A DNA stretch of 64,000 bases from Methanobrevibacter sp. GTDB taxonomy: Archaea > Methanobacteriota > Methanobacteria > Methanobacteriales > Methanobacteriaceae. A model generated the notes under the pieces. It was not told the origin of the DNA. It ran no database searches and saw only the letters and a list, made by a program, of their open reading frames with translations. The translations under genes and the position numbers were made by a program. Below are positions 51,567-59,988 of the stretch, piece after piece (position 1 is the first letter of the stretch; every line of letters begins with the position of its first letter). The stretch covers positions 1 to 64,000 of the forward strand of contig NZ_JAFQXT010000027.1 in NCBI RefSeq assembly GCF_017406825.1, given 5' to 3'.

Positions 51567-52220
51567 ATGCGCTGTCCGAATTGTGGTAATGAAAATAATG
51601 ATGATGCAAAATTCTGTAAAAAATGTGGAACTCCATTGAAAAAGGAAATCAATCATAACCAGATGATTAATTCAATGGATAAAGGCAATAGCGATAATAC
51701 AACTAAATACATTATTATTGCATTGGCGATTATTGCTGTGGTTCTTGCAGGTGCCTTTGTTTACATTTATGGATTCGGGTCTAATCAAAGCAATGATTCA
51801 CAGCCTAACCAAATTGACAACAGTCTAAATGTCAATCAAAGCAATGATGAACCAAAAACTGCCCAGGCTTCTGAACCGGTACAGCAATCCACTCCTAGTT
51901 CAATTTCCATTCTGGGAGGAAGTTTTTCAACAGGCAGTGCCGAATCAGATAAAACCTATGCAAGAATTAATGTGGGAACCGCACATGCCGGTGAAAATGT
52001 TATTGTTCAAATTTTCTATTCAAGAGATGGCAATGCCTTAAATCATGGTAATATGGTGCCTGCTACTGTTCACAGTGATGGTTACCTTGAGATAGCCAGT
52101 GCGGATGCATATCACTATTACCCGGATTATGCAACAATCAAAATTTATGATTCAAATAGCAATCTTTTGACAACTCAAAGTGTGGCTTTAAGCCCTACAA
52201 GCGGTACTCAAACATTTTAG
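51567..52220 (+). CDS. Zinc-ribbon membrane protein
   Basis: This 217-residue protein has an N-terminal zinc ribbon MRCPNCGNENNDDAKFCKKCG and a charged stretch. One membrane helix (YIIIALAIIAVVLAGAFVYIYGFG, about residues 47-70) and a Gln/Asn/Ser-rich linker lead to an outer beta domain of about 100 residues (ARINVGTAHAGENVIVQIFYSRDG, NLLTTQSVALSPTSG). The layout matches the protein at 25133. The role is unknown. The stop codon lies in the loop of a terminator hairpin. Confidence 0.8.
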   Translation: MRCPNCGNENNDDAKFCKKCGTPLKKEINHNQMINSMDKGNSDNTTKYIIIALAIIAVVLAGAFVYIYGFGSNQSNDSQPNQIDNSLNVNQSNDEPKTAQASEPVQQSTPSSISILGGSFSTGSAESDKTYARINVGTAHAGENVIVQIFYSRDGNALNHGNMVPATVHSDGYLEIASADAYHYYPDYATIKIYDSNSNLLTTQSVALSPTSGTQTF

Positions 52221-52244
52221 TTGAGTACTATTTTTCCTTTTTTT
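52204..52244 (+). terminator. Hairpin plus T-run terminator
   Basis: GTACTCAA (52204-52211) and TTGAGTAC (52221-52228) form a perfect 8-bp stem around a 9-base loop that contains the TAG stop. T5 and T7 runs follow (52231-52244). The hairpin is unusual for an archaeal terminator. Confidence 0.6.
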
Positions 52245-52439
52245 CTAATTTTTTCAGTTTAAAAAAGAATGTCATACTGTCTATTCGATAATTTTAAATA
52301 AAAAATCAATAAAAATATTATTATATCGCTAATATTGTTATTTGCAACTAAATGTTATTTTTAATATCATTTAGGTTATTAGAATTATTGCTAGATTATC
52401 ATTAAACAGAATTAAAATATTGTATTCGTTGGAGAGATT

Positions 52440-53762
52440 ATGAATATTACTGTTATTGGAACTGGATATGTTGGACTTGTTACCGGCGCATGTTTTTCTA
52501 AAATGGGAAATAAAGTCTATTGTGTTGACATTGATGAATCAAAAATTGAAGGATTAAAAAAAGGAATTTTACCAATTTTTGAACCTCATTTAGCGACAAT
52601 GGTAAAAAATGGTCAGGAAAAAGGCGATTTGATATTTACAACACAAATCAAAGAGGCTCTTTATGAAACAGACATTATTTTCATTGCCGTTGGAACTCCA
52701 ATGGCAAGTGATGGCTCAGCCAATCTTGATTATATTTTCTCAGCTGCAACGGATATTGCTGAAAATATCTCTCATGATTCATTGGTGGTAATCAAATCAA
52801 CTGTTCCAATTGGAACAGGTTTTAAAGTTAAGGAGCATATAGAAAGAATCTTGCAGGACAATAACTCTAATGTTAAAATTGACATTGCTTCAAATCCTGA
52901 ATTTCTAAAAGAAGGAAGGGCAATTGAGGATTGCATGCATCCTGACCGTGTGGTAATCGGTGCGGAAAAAGATGAAATATTTGATATATTGAAAGATTTG
53001 TATTCTTCATTCGTATTGAATCATGATAGATTTGTTTTAATGGATATAAAATCCTCTGAAATGACAAAATATGTTGCTAATGCAATGCTTGCAACAAAAA
53101 TATCCTTCATGAATGAGATAGCAAATATTTGTGAAGTTACCGGTGCTAATGTCCAGCAGGTCCGTTTGGGAATCGGTTCAGATAGGCGTATAGGTTATGA
53201 TTTTATTTATGCCGGCTGCGGATATGGCGGGAGTTGCTTCCCAAAGGATGTTCAGGCATTAATCAATACTGCCCAGAATGCCGGTTATGAACCTATGATT
53301 TTATCCAATGTTGAAAAGGTTAATGCAAAACAAAAAAAGGTCTTAGTAAACAAGGTAGTCGATAGGTTTGGTAGTGATTTAAACGGACGAACTTTTGGAA
53401 TTTGGGGGCTTTCCTTCAAACCCGGCACTGATGATGTTCGTGAAGCTACATCACAGGTAGTAATTACATCACTTATTGACAAAGGTGCAAAAATCAAAGC
53501 ATATGATCCGGAAGCTATCAATGAATTCAAAAAGGCAATTGATGATAAGTATTTGGATTCAATAGAATTTGTTGATAATAGATATTCCGCTGCAGATGAA
53601 TGTGACGGATTGATTTTAATAACAGAGTGGAAAGAATTCAGAAATCCTGATTTTGAATTGTTAGGAAATAAATTAAATGAGAAAGTAATATTCGATGGAC
53701 GAAATATTTATGATAAGAAAATAATTAAAAAAGGATTTGAATTATTCCAAATCGGATGTTAG
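52440..53762 (+). CDS. UDP-glucose 6-dehydrogenase
   Basis: This 440-residue NAD-dependent enzyme makes UDP-glucuronate (or the matching uronate from a related sugar). The NAD site is GTGYVGLVTGACF (residues 6-18), the substrate loop is NPEFLKEG, and the catalytic Cys sits in GCGYGGSCFPKD (about 258-269), with GLSFKPGTDDVR near the C-terminal domain. Length is standard. It supplies uronate for the glycosyltransferases around it. The end overlaps the frame of the LicD-like gene by a few bases, and the LicD start lies 21 bp downstream. Confidence 0.95.
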   Translation: MNITVIGTGYVGLVTGACFSKMGNKVYCVDIDESKIEGLKKGILPIFEPHLATMVKNGQEKGDLIFTTQIKEALYETDIIFIAVGTPMASDGSANLDYIFSAATDIAENISHDSLVVIKSTVPIGTGFKVKEHIERILQDNNSNVKIDIASNPEFLKEGRAIEDCMHPDRVVIGAEKDEIFDILKDLYSSFVLNHDRFVLMDIKSSEMTKYVANAMLATKISFMNEIANICEVTGANVQQVRLGIGSDRRIGYDFIYAGCGYGGSCFPKDVQALINTAQNAGYEPMILSNVEKVNAKQKKVLVNKVVDRFGSDLNGRTFGIWGLSFKPGTDDVREATSQVVITSLIDKGAKIKAYDPEAINEFKKAIDDKYLDSIEFVDNRYSAADECDGLILITEWKEFRNPDFELLGNKLNEKVIFDGRNIYDKKIIKKGFELFQIGC

Positions 53763-53782
53763 AATTAGGTGAAGTGTTAATT

Positions 53783-54796
53783 ATGCTAGGCAAGTTAAAA
53801 AATAAATTTTTGCAACATAGCGGGTCTTATAATTTCTATAAAAAAGAGCATGAAATTTTAACTAAGGATTTGGATAAAAAGATAAATCAATTGTCTAAAG
53901 AAAATAAGCAACTTAAAAGGAAAATCAATGAAAATGAAAAGATTTTAGATTCATATCATGATTTATTTGAAAACATATTTCTGAACCATGAATTAAAACC
54001 CATTAAGTTATGGGAACAGGTGCAGACTTTAGAACAAGAGTTATTAACATTTATTGATAATATCTGCAGCAAATATGGTTTGGAATACTGGCTGGATTAT
54101 GGTTCGTTGCTAGGTGCAGTGAGACATGGAGGATTCATACCTTGGGATGATGATTTGGATATTGGTATGATGAGGAGGGATTTTGAAAAGTTATATCCTA
54201 TTCTCGAAGAAGAGATTAAATTGCATAACTTGGAAAATGACATCGATTTAAGGCTTTATCATGTAAACATTAATGATTTTGTCATTGCTTTTATTCAATT
54301 TACTTATAGATATCCAAATTTTGGGATTACAATGAGTAACATAGATATCTTTCCTTATGATTATATAAATTCAACTGAAAATATCACTGATGAATTATAT
54401 TATAAACAAAGAGATTCAATGATAAAGAAATTCAATGATAAAGTTAATCCTAAGCTCGTAATTGAAGAGTATATGGATAGTTTGGATTTAACTTATGAAC
54501 ATTCATCTTATATTGTTCCTGGACCTGAAGCGCCAAGAGGCAAAACACAATATAAGTTCCATATTTATGATGAAAATGTCATATTTCCATTAAAAACAAT
54601 TAAGTTTAAAGATAGGATTTTTAAATGTCCTAATAATTGTGATGAACATCTTAAAGGAATTTATGATGATTATACAGTAATTCCAAAGAAAATAACTAAT
54701 CATAATTTGTTAAAGGCTTTAAAAGCAACTGATAATATTGAAGAAGAGTTTGTTATAGCAATTGAGAAATTAAATAAAATAAATAATGAATTTTAG
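53783..54796 (+). CDS. LicD-family phosphotransferase
   Basis: The ATG at 53783 has AGGTGA upstream and gives 337 residues. The N-terminal 60 residues form a coiled region (GSYNFYKKEHEILT, then LSKENKQLKRKI) that also occurs inside the glycosyltransferase at 56891. The LicD domain follows, with YGSLLGAVRHGGFIPWDDDLDIGM near residues 105-128 (Asp-rich metal site), and SNIDIFPYD. LicD enzymes move phosphocholine or other phospho-groups onto sugars of wall or surface polymers. The transferred group here is unknown. It lies directly after UDP-glucose dehydrogenase. Confidence 0.88.
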   Translation: MLGKLKNKFLQHSGSYNFYKKEHEILTKDLDKKINQLSKENKQLKRKINENEKILDSYHDLFENIFLNHELKPIKLWEQVQTLEQELLTFIDNICSKYGLEYWLDYGSLLGAVRHGGFIPWDDDLDIGMMRRDFEKLYPILEEEIKLHNLENDIDLRLYHVNINDFVIAFIQFTYRYPNFGITMSNIDIFPYDYINSTENITDELYYKQRDSMIKKFNDKVNPKLVIEEYMDSLDLTYEHSSYIVPGPEAPRGKTQYKFHIYDENVIFPLKTIKFKDRIFKCPNNCDEHLKGIYDDYTVIPKKITNHNLLKALKATDNIEEEFVIAIEKLNKINNEF

Positions 54797-54839
54797 TATA
54801 AATGAATAATATTTTTAATTAACGATTTGGGAATTGAAT

Positions 54840-56891
54840 ATGAGTCTTAAAAATAATGGGGTTAAAATTTCAATTTTAATGCCGGTGTTCAATGATGAAG
54901 AGTATCTAAGCGAATCAATAGACAGTATCGTCAAACAAACATTAAAGGACATTGAGCTAATATGTGTTAATGATGGTTCAACTGACAGTTCATTAGAGAT
55001 TCTTAACGATTATTCGAATAAGTATGATTTTATTAAGGTTTTCACAAAAGAAAACGAAGGATCAGGTATTGCAAGAAATTATGCTTTAACAAAAGCAACT
55101 GGTGAATTTATTGCATATTTGGATTCGGATGATATTTTCATCAATGAAAGGGCATTGGAACTAATGTATGACTCAGCAATAAAAAATAATGCTTTAATGG
55201 TTTCAGCAAACCTTCTTGGCATAAATATTAAGGGCGAACTTGTCGTCAATGATAATTTGGAAAGATTCAGCGAAGAAGGAATGATAACCCCTCAGGAATA
55301 TGGAATTCCTTATTCATTTTATAAAAATATATTTAATAGAGAGTTCTTGTTAGAGAATAATATTATATTTCCGGACTTGTTGAGAGGCCAGGACCCTGTA
55401 TTTTTAGCGGAAATATTCACTCTCGTTGACAAGATTCCGACCGTTCCTGTTGATTTATATGGTTTCAGATATCCTAAAACCGGAAGCCTATTAAAGATAA
55501 ACACCTATCGTAAAAAATATGATTATATAAAGCATTTTAAAGAGACATTCGATATTTTGGATGAGGCTGGATTTAGCCAAATGAAGGCAAATTATGAGAA
55601 AAGGCTAGCTGAATTCATCAATGCATATCATAACAGATACACTAAAGAAATTAAGGACATTGTATATGAGGTATTTAAAGATGATGAGGATATCTTGAAT
55701 TCAGTGAAAGACTTGTTCATCAACCCTAAGATTTCCGTTATAATTCCTGTTTATAATGCATCCAAATTTCTGCATGAATCTATTCCAAGCGTATTAAAAC
55801 AGTCTTTGAAGGAAATAGAATTGATTTGCGTTAATGACGGATCCAAAGATGATTCGCTTGAGATTTTAAATGAATTTTACCAAAAGGATAGTAGGGTCAG
55901 GATCATCGATCAGGAAAATGCGGGCTGCGGCGCTGCAAGAAACAGGGCATTGGATGAGGCCTGCGGGGATTATATTTATTTCTTCGACCCTGATGATTAT
56001 ATCCAAAGAAATGCTTTTAAGGAATTATATAATAATGCAGTTAAAAACGATTCCGATTTGGTGATTTTCAAGATAGCCAGATTCAGGGAGGGTGAGGATA
56101 TCGACTATTCAATTCCGGGTTTTAACCTGGAAACCGTATTCAAGGATGTTGATTTCAACGATTTCACTTTTGATTATAAGGATGTCAAGAGGTATGTTCT
56201 GAATTCATCCTTCGCGCCATGGACTAAGTTATATAAAAAAGCGTTTTTAGACAAATATGATGATTTCAGATTCCCGACAGACGTTGCTTTTGATGACACT
56301 CCGTTCCATGTCCAGTCAATGCTGAGGGCATCAAAAATGTCATTCATTCCAAAATTCTTTTATCATTACAGACTCAATCCAAATTCCATAAACAACACTT
56401 CATCAAATGGCATATTCATTTTTGACATATGCGATATTGTTGAAAGATTTTTGAAGAAAGAAAATTATTTTGATGAATTTGTAGAAGAGTTTAAACTGTT
56501 TAAGATTACTCAAATAAATAACTATATGTTGTCCACGGATTCGGAGGACTATTTCCAGCGTGCCAAAAAGGAATATTCGGCAATCGATTTAGGTGAAAAT
56601 CACCTGGTCAAACCTGCATTATTAAAGAGATATAATTTTGTTCTAGAATCTGATTCCCTTGAGGAATACAAATCAAAGGAATATGAAGTGCGAATCCGAG
56701 AATATATAGTCAAAAGAGACAACCTCAAAAAGGAAAACAGAAAATTGATCGATGAAAACAATAGGCTTAAAAAGGAATTATCAAAGCAGAAAGACTTGAA
56801 CAAATCAATTCTTTCATCTTCAAGCTGGAAAATAACAAAGCATTTCAGAAAGTTTACGAATGTTTTAAGAAAGATTAAAAGGAGATTATAA
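54840..56891 (+). CDS. Tandem double-domain GT2 glycosyltransferase with C-terminal tag
   Basis: This protein (683 residues from ATG 54840) has two GT2 domains. The first (about residues 10-240) has ISILMPVFNDEEYL, CVNDGSTDSS and YLDSDDIF. The second (from about 297) has ISVIIPVYNASKFL, CVNDGSKDDS and FFDPDDYI, and is nearly a copy of the protein at 44403. Two active sites in one chain could add alternating sugars. After a coiled stretch (LKKENRKLIDENNRLKKEL) it ends in LSSSSWKITKHFR and a basic tail. The next gene overlaps it by 1 bp. Confidence 0.92.
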   Translation: MSLKNNGVKISILMPVFNDEEYLSESIDSIVKQTLKDIELICVNDGSTDSSLEILNDYSNKYDFIKVFTKENEGSGIARNYALTKATGEFIAYLDSDDIFINERALELMYDSAIKNNALMVSANLLGINIKGELVVNDNLERFSEEGMITPQEYGIPYSFYKNIFNREFLLENNIIFPDLLRGQDPVFLAEIFTLVDKIPTVPVDLYGFRYPKTGSLLKINTYRKKYDYIKHFKETFDILDEAGFSQMKANYEKRLAEFINAYHNRYTKEIKDIVYEVFKDDEDILNSVKDLFINPKISVIIPVYNASKFLHESIPSVLKQSLKEIELICVNDGSKDDSLEILNEFYQKDSRVRIIDQENAGCGAARNRALDEACGDYIYFFDPDDYIQRNAFKELYNNAVKNDSDLVIFKIARFREGEDIDYSIPGFNLETVFKDVDFNDFTFDYKDVKRYVLNSSFAPWTKLYKKAFLDKYDDFRFPTDVAFDDTPFHVQSMLRASKMSFIPKFFYHYRLNPNSINNTSSNGIFIFDICDIVERFLKKENYFDEFVEEFKLFKITQINNYMLSTDSEDYFQRAKKEYSAIDLGENHLVKPALLKRYNFVLESDSLEEYKSKEYEVRIREYIVKRDNLKKENRKLIDENNRLKKELSKQKDLNKSILSSSSWKITKHFRKFTNVLRKIKRRL

Positions 56892-59791
56892 TGATCAAAG
56901 TTTCAATAATTATCCCGGTTTATAATGCTGGAAAATATTTGTCAGAGTGTTTGGAAAGCATTATCAATCAAACATTAAAAGATATTGAAATAATTTGCGT
57001 TAATGATGGCTCAACGGATAATTCACTAGATATCCTTGAAGATTATGCAAAAAAGGATAATAGGATTAAAATAATATCTACAGAAAACTCCGGTGCAGGT
57101 CATGCCAGAAATATAGGATTGGATAATTGTCAAGGAGAATATTTATATTTTATGGATGCTGATGATTTCATTGATTCGAATACCTTAGAGGAAATTTATA
57201 AATTATCCAAAGATAAAGACCTTGAAATGTTGATGTTTCCTTTAATAAATTACGATGATGAGGAAGATGAATATTTCAACAGCGATTATTATGATATGGC
57301 CGATTTGGCCGATGTTGGAGAGAATGTCTTTAATTATGAGGATATTGATGATTTGATATTTAAGATTGCCGTTTCTCCCGTTAATAAGCTGTATAATAAT
57401 GAATTTATAAACAAATTCAATGTAAGGTTTCCTGAAGGCACCATTTTCGAGGACAATATTTTCTTCTGGAATGCCTTTCTAAATGCAGAAAAGGTTTTAT
57501 TTGTTAAAAAATATTATTATAAACGCAGAATTCATCATTCTTCCGTTATGAGTTCTTCAAATGCAAAATTCATTGATACGATAAAGATCCATAATATGAT
57601 TTTTGACATATTCCAGGAGCATAATATCTTCAATAAGTTCAAATCAAATTTGTTCAATAAGAAGGTTAGTGGAGTCTACAATAGATTATTTGAAGTAGAA
57701 AAAAATCTCCATGAACTATTTTTCACAGAGATAAAAAAAGACTTTCAATTAATGAGTGATGAATATGGTCATGATGAAATTTTATCTTATTTAACAACTA
57801 AAAACATACAAATTTTCAATAATGCACTTATTTCTAGGACTGCAAAGGAATTTAAATTATTGATGGCTCATTTTTCTATTGGAATGAAAAATGATGAAAT
57901 AAAATCTGAAAATAAAGAATTAAGGAAAGAAATAAAACGATTTAAAAAAGAAAACAATACTTTATTATCATCCAATAGTTGGAAAATCACAAAACCTTTA
58001 AGATTCATCAGAAATTTTTCAATAGGCAAATACTTTTTGAATAGAAGCAATAGTTATCTTTTTTATAAAAATGAATATGAGAAGTTAACTCATAAGAATA
58101 ACAATCTTAAAAGAGATGTTAAAAAAATAGAAGCGGAAAATAAAAGATTGCTTAAAGACAAAAATCACTCGCAATCACAGTCCGATGTATACCATGGAGA
58201 AGCAACTCAATTAAATGATAAATTGAATTATATTTATGATAAAAGTTCTGAATATGATAAACTTGAGGATAAAGGTTTATTTATTAAGTTATTGGGATAT
58301 AAGGACCGTCTTGATGAATTAGATAAAGATATCCGTGAGTTATATAAAAATGACATGGCAAGGATAGACCTTAGAAATTTTGGGATTAGCTCTAATGGCA
58401 TTGAAATTATTGAAAATTCAGCTTCAAATCCGTTGCAAAGCTTCCCTAGAGGCTTTGTTATTAAAGAAGGTAAAAGAATCATTATAGAGGCTTGCTGCGG
58501 CAAATTGGATTTAAAAATAAGGGCTATTAATGACGGAATCTTAAACGTATTCCTTCGAAGTATTTATTATGCGAATAAAAATTTGGAAAGGGTCGATTTT
58601 TACATTGAGTATACTTCATTAATTATAAATGGGGTAAACTATTTGGATAAACCTGATTTGTATGGTCTTGACAATCCATTCATTGCTGAAAGGGAAGTCA
58701 AAGACTCTGAAATTCTGGATATACATATAGAATGGGTCACCTACGATAGAACAAATCCTTATGATGGAAATAGGGATATGGAAGAAATCTATCAGGAAAT
58801 CAGAAATGATCTGATAGAATCAGACCTGCAATCAGATGCCCTTAAGAAAATGCCCTTGGAATTATATAGTTTCTATATAAGAGTCTTAAATTATGAAAGC
58901 TATTATGGATATCTTAATTTCAATAATGCTTTAAAGACAAACCATAATCACGTTAACAAAAAAGAGATGCAGCATGAAATCGATAACTTCACAGGATATG
59001 GTCTCAATACCGAGAAAAGGGATGAATCAATTGTTGTATCATTAACTTCGTTTCCAGAGCGCATGGAAGATATTCATTTCTGCTTATACTCTTTGCTAAC
59101 ACAGAATTTCAAGCCCGATAAAGTTATTCTATGGTTAGCTGATGAACAATTCCCCAATAAGGAAGATGATCTTCCCGAAAGTGTTTTAAAACTGAAGGAA
59201 AACGGATTAACAATCAGATGGTGTCACGATATCAAATCATACAAAAAACTGATTTTCATCTTAAAGGAAAATCCGGATGATTTCATTGTAACTGCCGATG
59301 ATGATATTTATTACCATAATGACTGGCTAGAAAAGATATGGAATACCTATCTTGAAAATCCAAATACAATCATATCTTCCAGACCAAGAGTAATCGCAAA
59401 GGATGAAAATAGAATATTGGATTACTATGAATGGAAGTTATCTGATGGGTTTAAAAAGCCTTCCTATTTGAATTTCCCTACAGGTGCAGGAGGCACTATG
59501 TATTTCCCGGGCGCCTTGTGCGAAAAGGTTTTTGATGAGGATAAATTCATGAGAATATGCCCGACCGCTGACGACATCTGGTTTTGGGCTATGGCCATAT
59601 TAAACAATACAAAAATAACAGGCATTGATAATCCTTATAACTTTTTAACATATGTTAATGTTGCTAGGGAAACCGGAGTTATAGATAATTATACTCTATG
59701 GAACTTAAACAAGACAGGAAAAAACGATGAACAATTAAAAGATATTTTCAAGGAGTTTCCAGAAATATTGGAAAAAATCAATAATGAGTAG
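56891..59791 (+). CDS. Large multi-domain glycosyltransferase (GT2 plus second GT-A domain)
   Basis: This 966-residue protein has an N-terminal GT2 domain (SIIIPVYNAGKYL, CVNDGSTDNS, FMDADDFI; to about residue 330), then the tag LLSSNSWKITKPLR (359-371). A coiled module with SYLFYKNEYEKLT (388-400), shared with the LicD-like protein, is next. A beta-rich region (about 490-690) leads to a second GT-A domain (713-966) with SLTSFPERMEDI, TADDDIYYHNDW (DxD-type site) and PTADDIWFWAM. It probably adds two different sugars. It overlaps the stop of the previous gene by one base, so translation is coupled. Confidence 0.9.
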   Translation: MIKVSIIIPVYNAGKYLSECLESIINQTLKDIEIICVNDGSTDNSLDILEDYAKKDNRIKIISTENSGAGHARNIGLDNCQGEYLYFMDADDFIDSNTLEEIYKLSKDKDLEMLMFPLINYDDEEDEYFNSDYYDMADLADVGENVFNYEDIDDLIFKIAVSPVNKLYNNEFINKFNVRFPEGTIFEDNIFFWNAFLNAEKVLFVKKYYYKRRIHHSSVMSSSNAKFIDTIKIHNMIFDIFQEHNIFNKFKSNLFNKKVSGVYNRLFEVEKNLHELFFTEIKKDFQLMSDEYGHDEILSYLTTKNIQIFNNALISRTAKEFKLLMAHFSIGMKNDEIKSENKELRKEIKRFKKENNTLLSSNSWKITKPLRFIRNFSIGKYFLNRSNSYLFYKNEYEKLTHKNNNLKRDVKKIEAENKRLLKDKNHSQSQSDVYHGEATQLNDKLNYIYDKSSEYDKLEDKGLFIKLLGYKDRLDELDKDIRELYKNDMARIDLRNFGISSNGIEIIENSASNPLQSFPRGFVIKEGKRIIIEACCGKLDLKIRAINDGILNVFLRSIYYANKNLERVDFYIEYTSLIINGVNYLDKPDLYGLDNPFIAEREVKDSEILDIHIEWVTYDRTNPYDGNRDMEEIYQEIRNDLIESDLQSDALKKMPLELYSFYIRVLNYESYYGYLNFNNALKTNHNHVNKKEMQHEIDNFTGYGLNTEKRDESIVVSLTSFPERMEDIHFCLYSLLTQNFKPDKVILWLADEQFPNKEDDLPESVLKLKENGLTIRWCHDIKSYKKLIFILKENPDDFIVTADDDIYYHNDWLEKIWNTYLENPNTIISSRPRVIAKDENRILDYYEWKLSDGFKKPSYLNFPTGAGGTMYFPGALCEKVFDEDKFMRICPTADDIWFWAMAILNNTKITGIDNPYNFLTYVNVARETGVIDNYTLWNLNKTGKNDEQLKDIFKEFPEILEKINNE

Positions 59792-59800
59792 GGGTTTTTT

Positions 59801-59959
59801 ATGAGTATGAACGATTGTGATAGAAAAATTGACGAAATGGAAAAAGAGATTGGAAGATTAAGATCATTAATTGAAGAAAAAGATAAAATAATTGAAAAAA
59901 ACAAAGAGTATATATTTGTTTTAGAATATGAACTTGAAAAGATGAACTCAGCAAGTTAG
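59801..59959 (+). CDS. Small coiled-coil protein, 52 residues
   Basis: The ATG at 59801 follows the long glycosyltransferase stop by 9 bp. The product is strongly charged and has a single coiled coil with heptads (RKIDEMEKEIGRLRSLIEEK, then DKIIEKNKEYIFVLEYELEK). It has one Cys near the start. It may bind the coiled-coil arms of the neighbouring glycosyltransferases. The upstream GGGG is a possible ribosome binding site. No family is recognised. Confidence 0.62.
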   Translation: MSMNDCDRKIDEMEKEIGRLRSLIEEKDKIIEKNKEYIFVLEYELEKMNSAS

Positions 59960-59988
59960 ATTTTAAATTTAAATTAGGAGCACTATTA

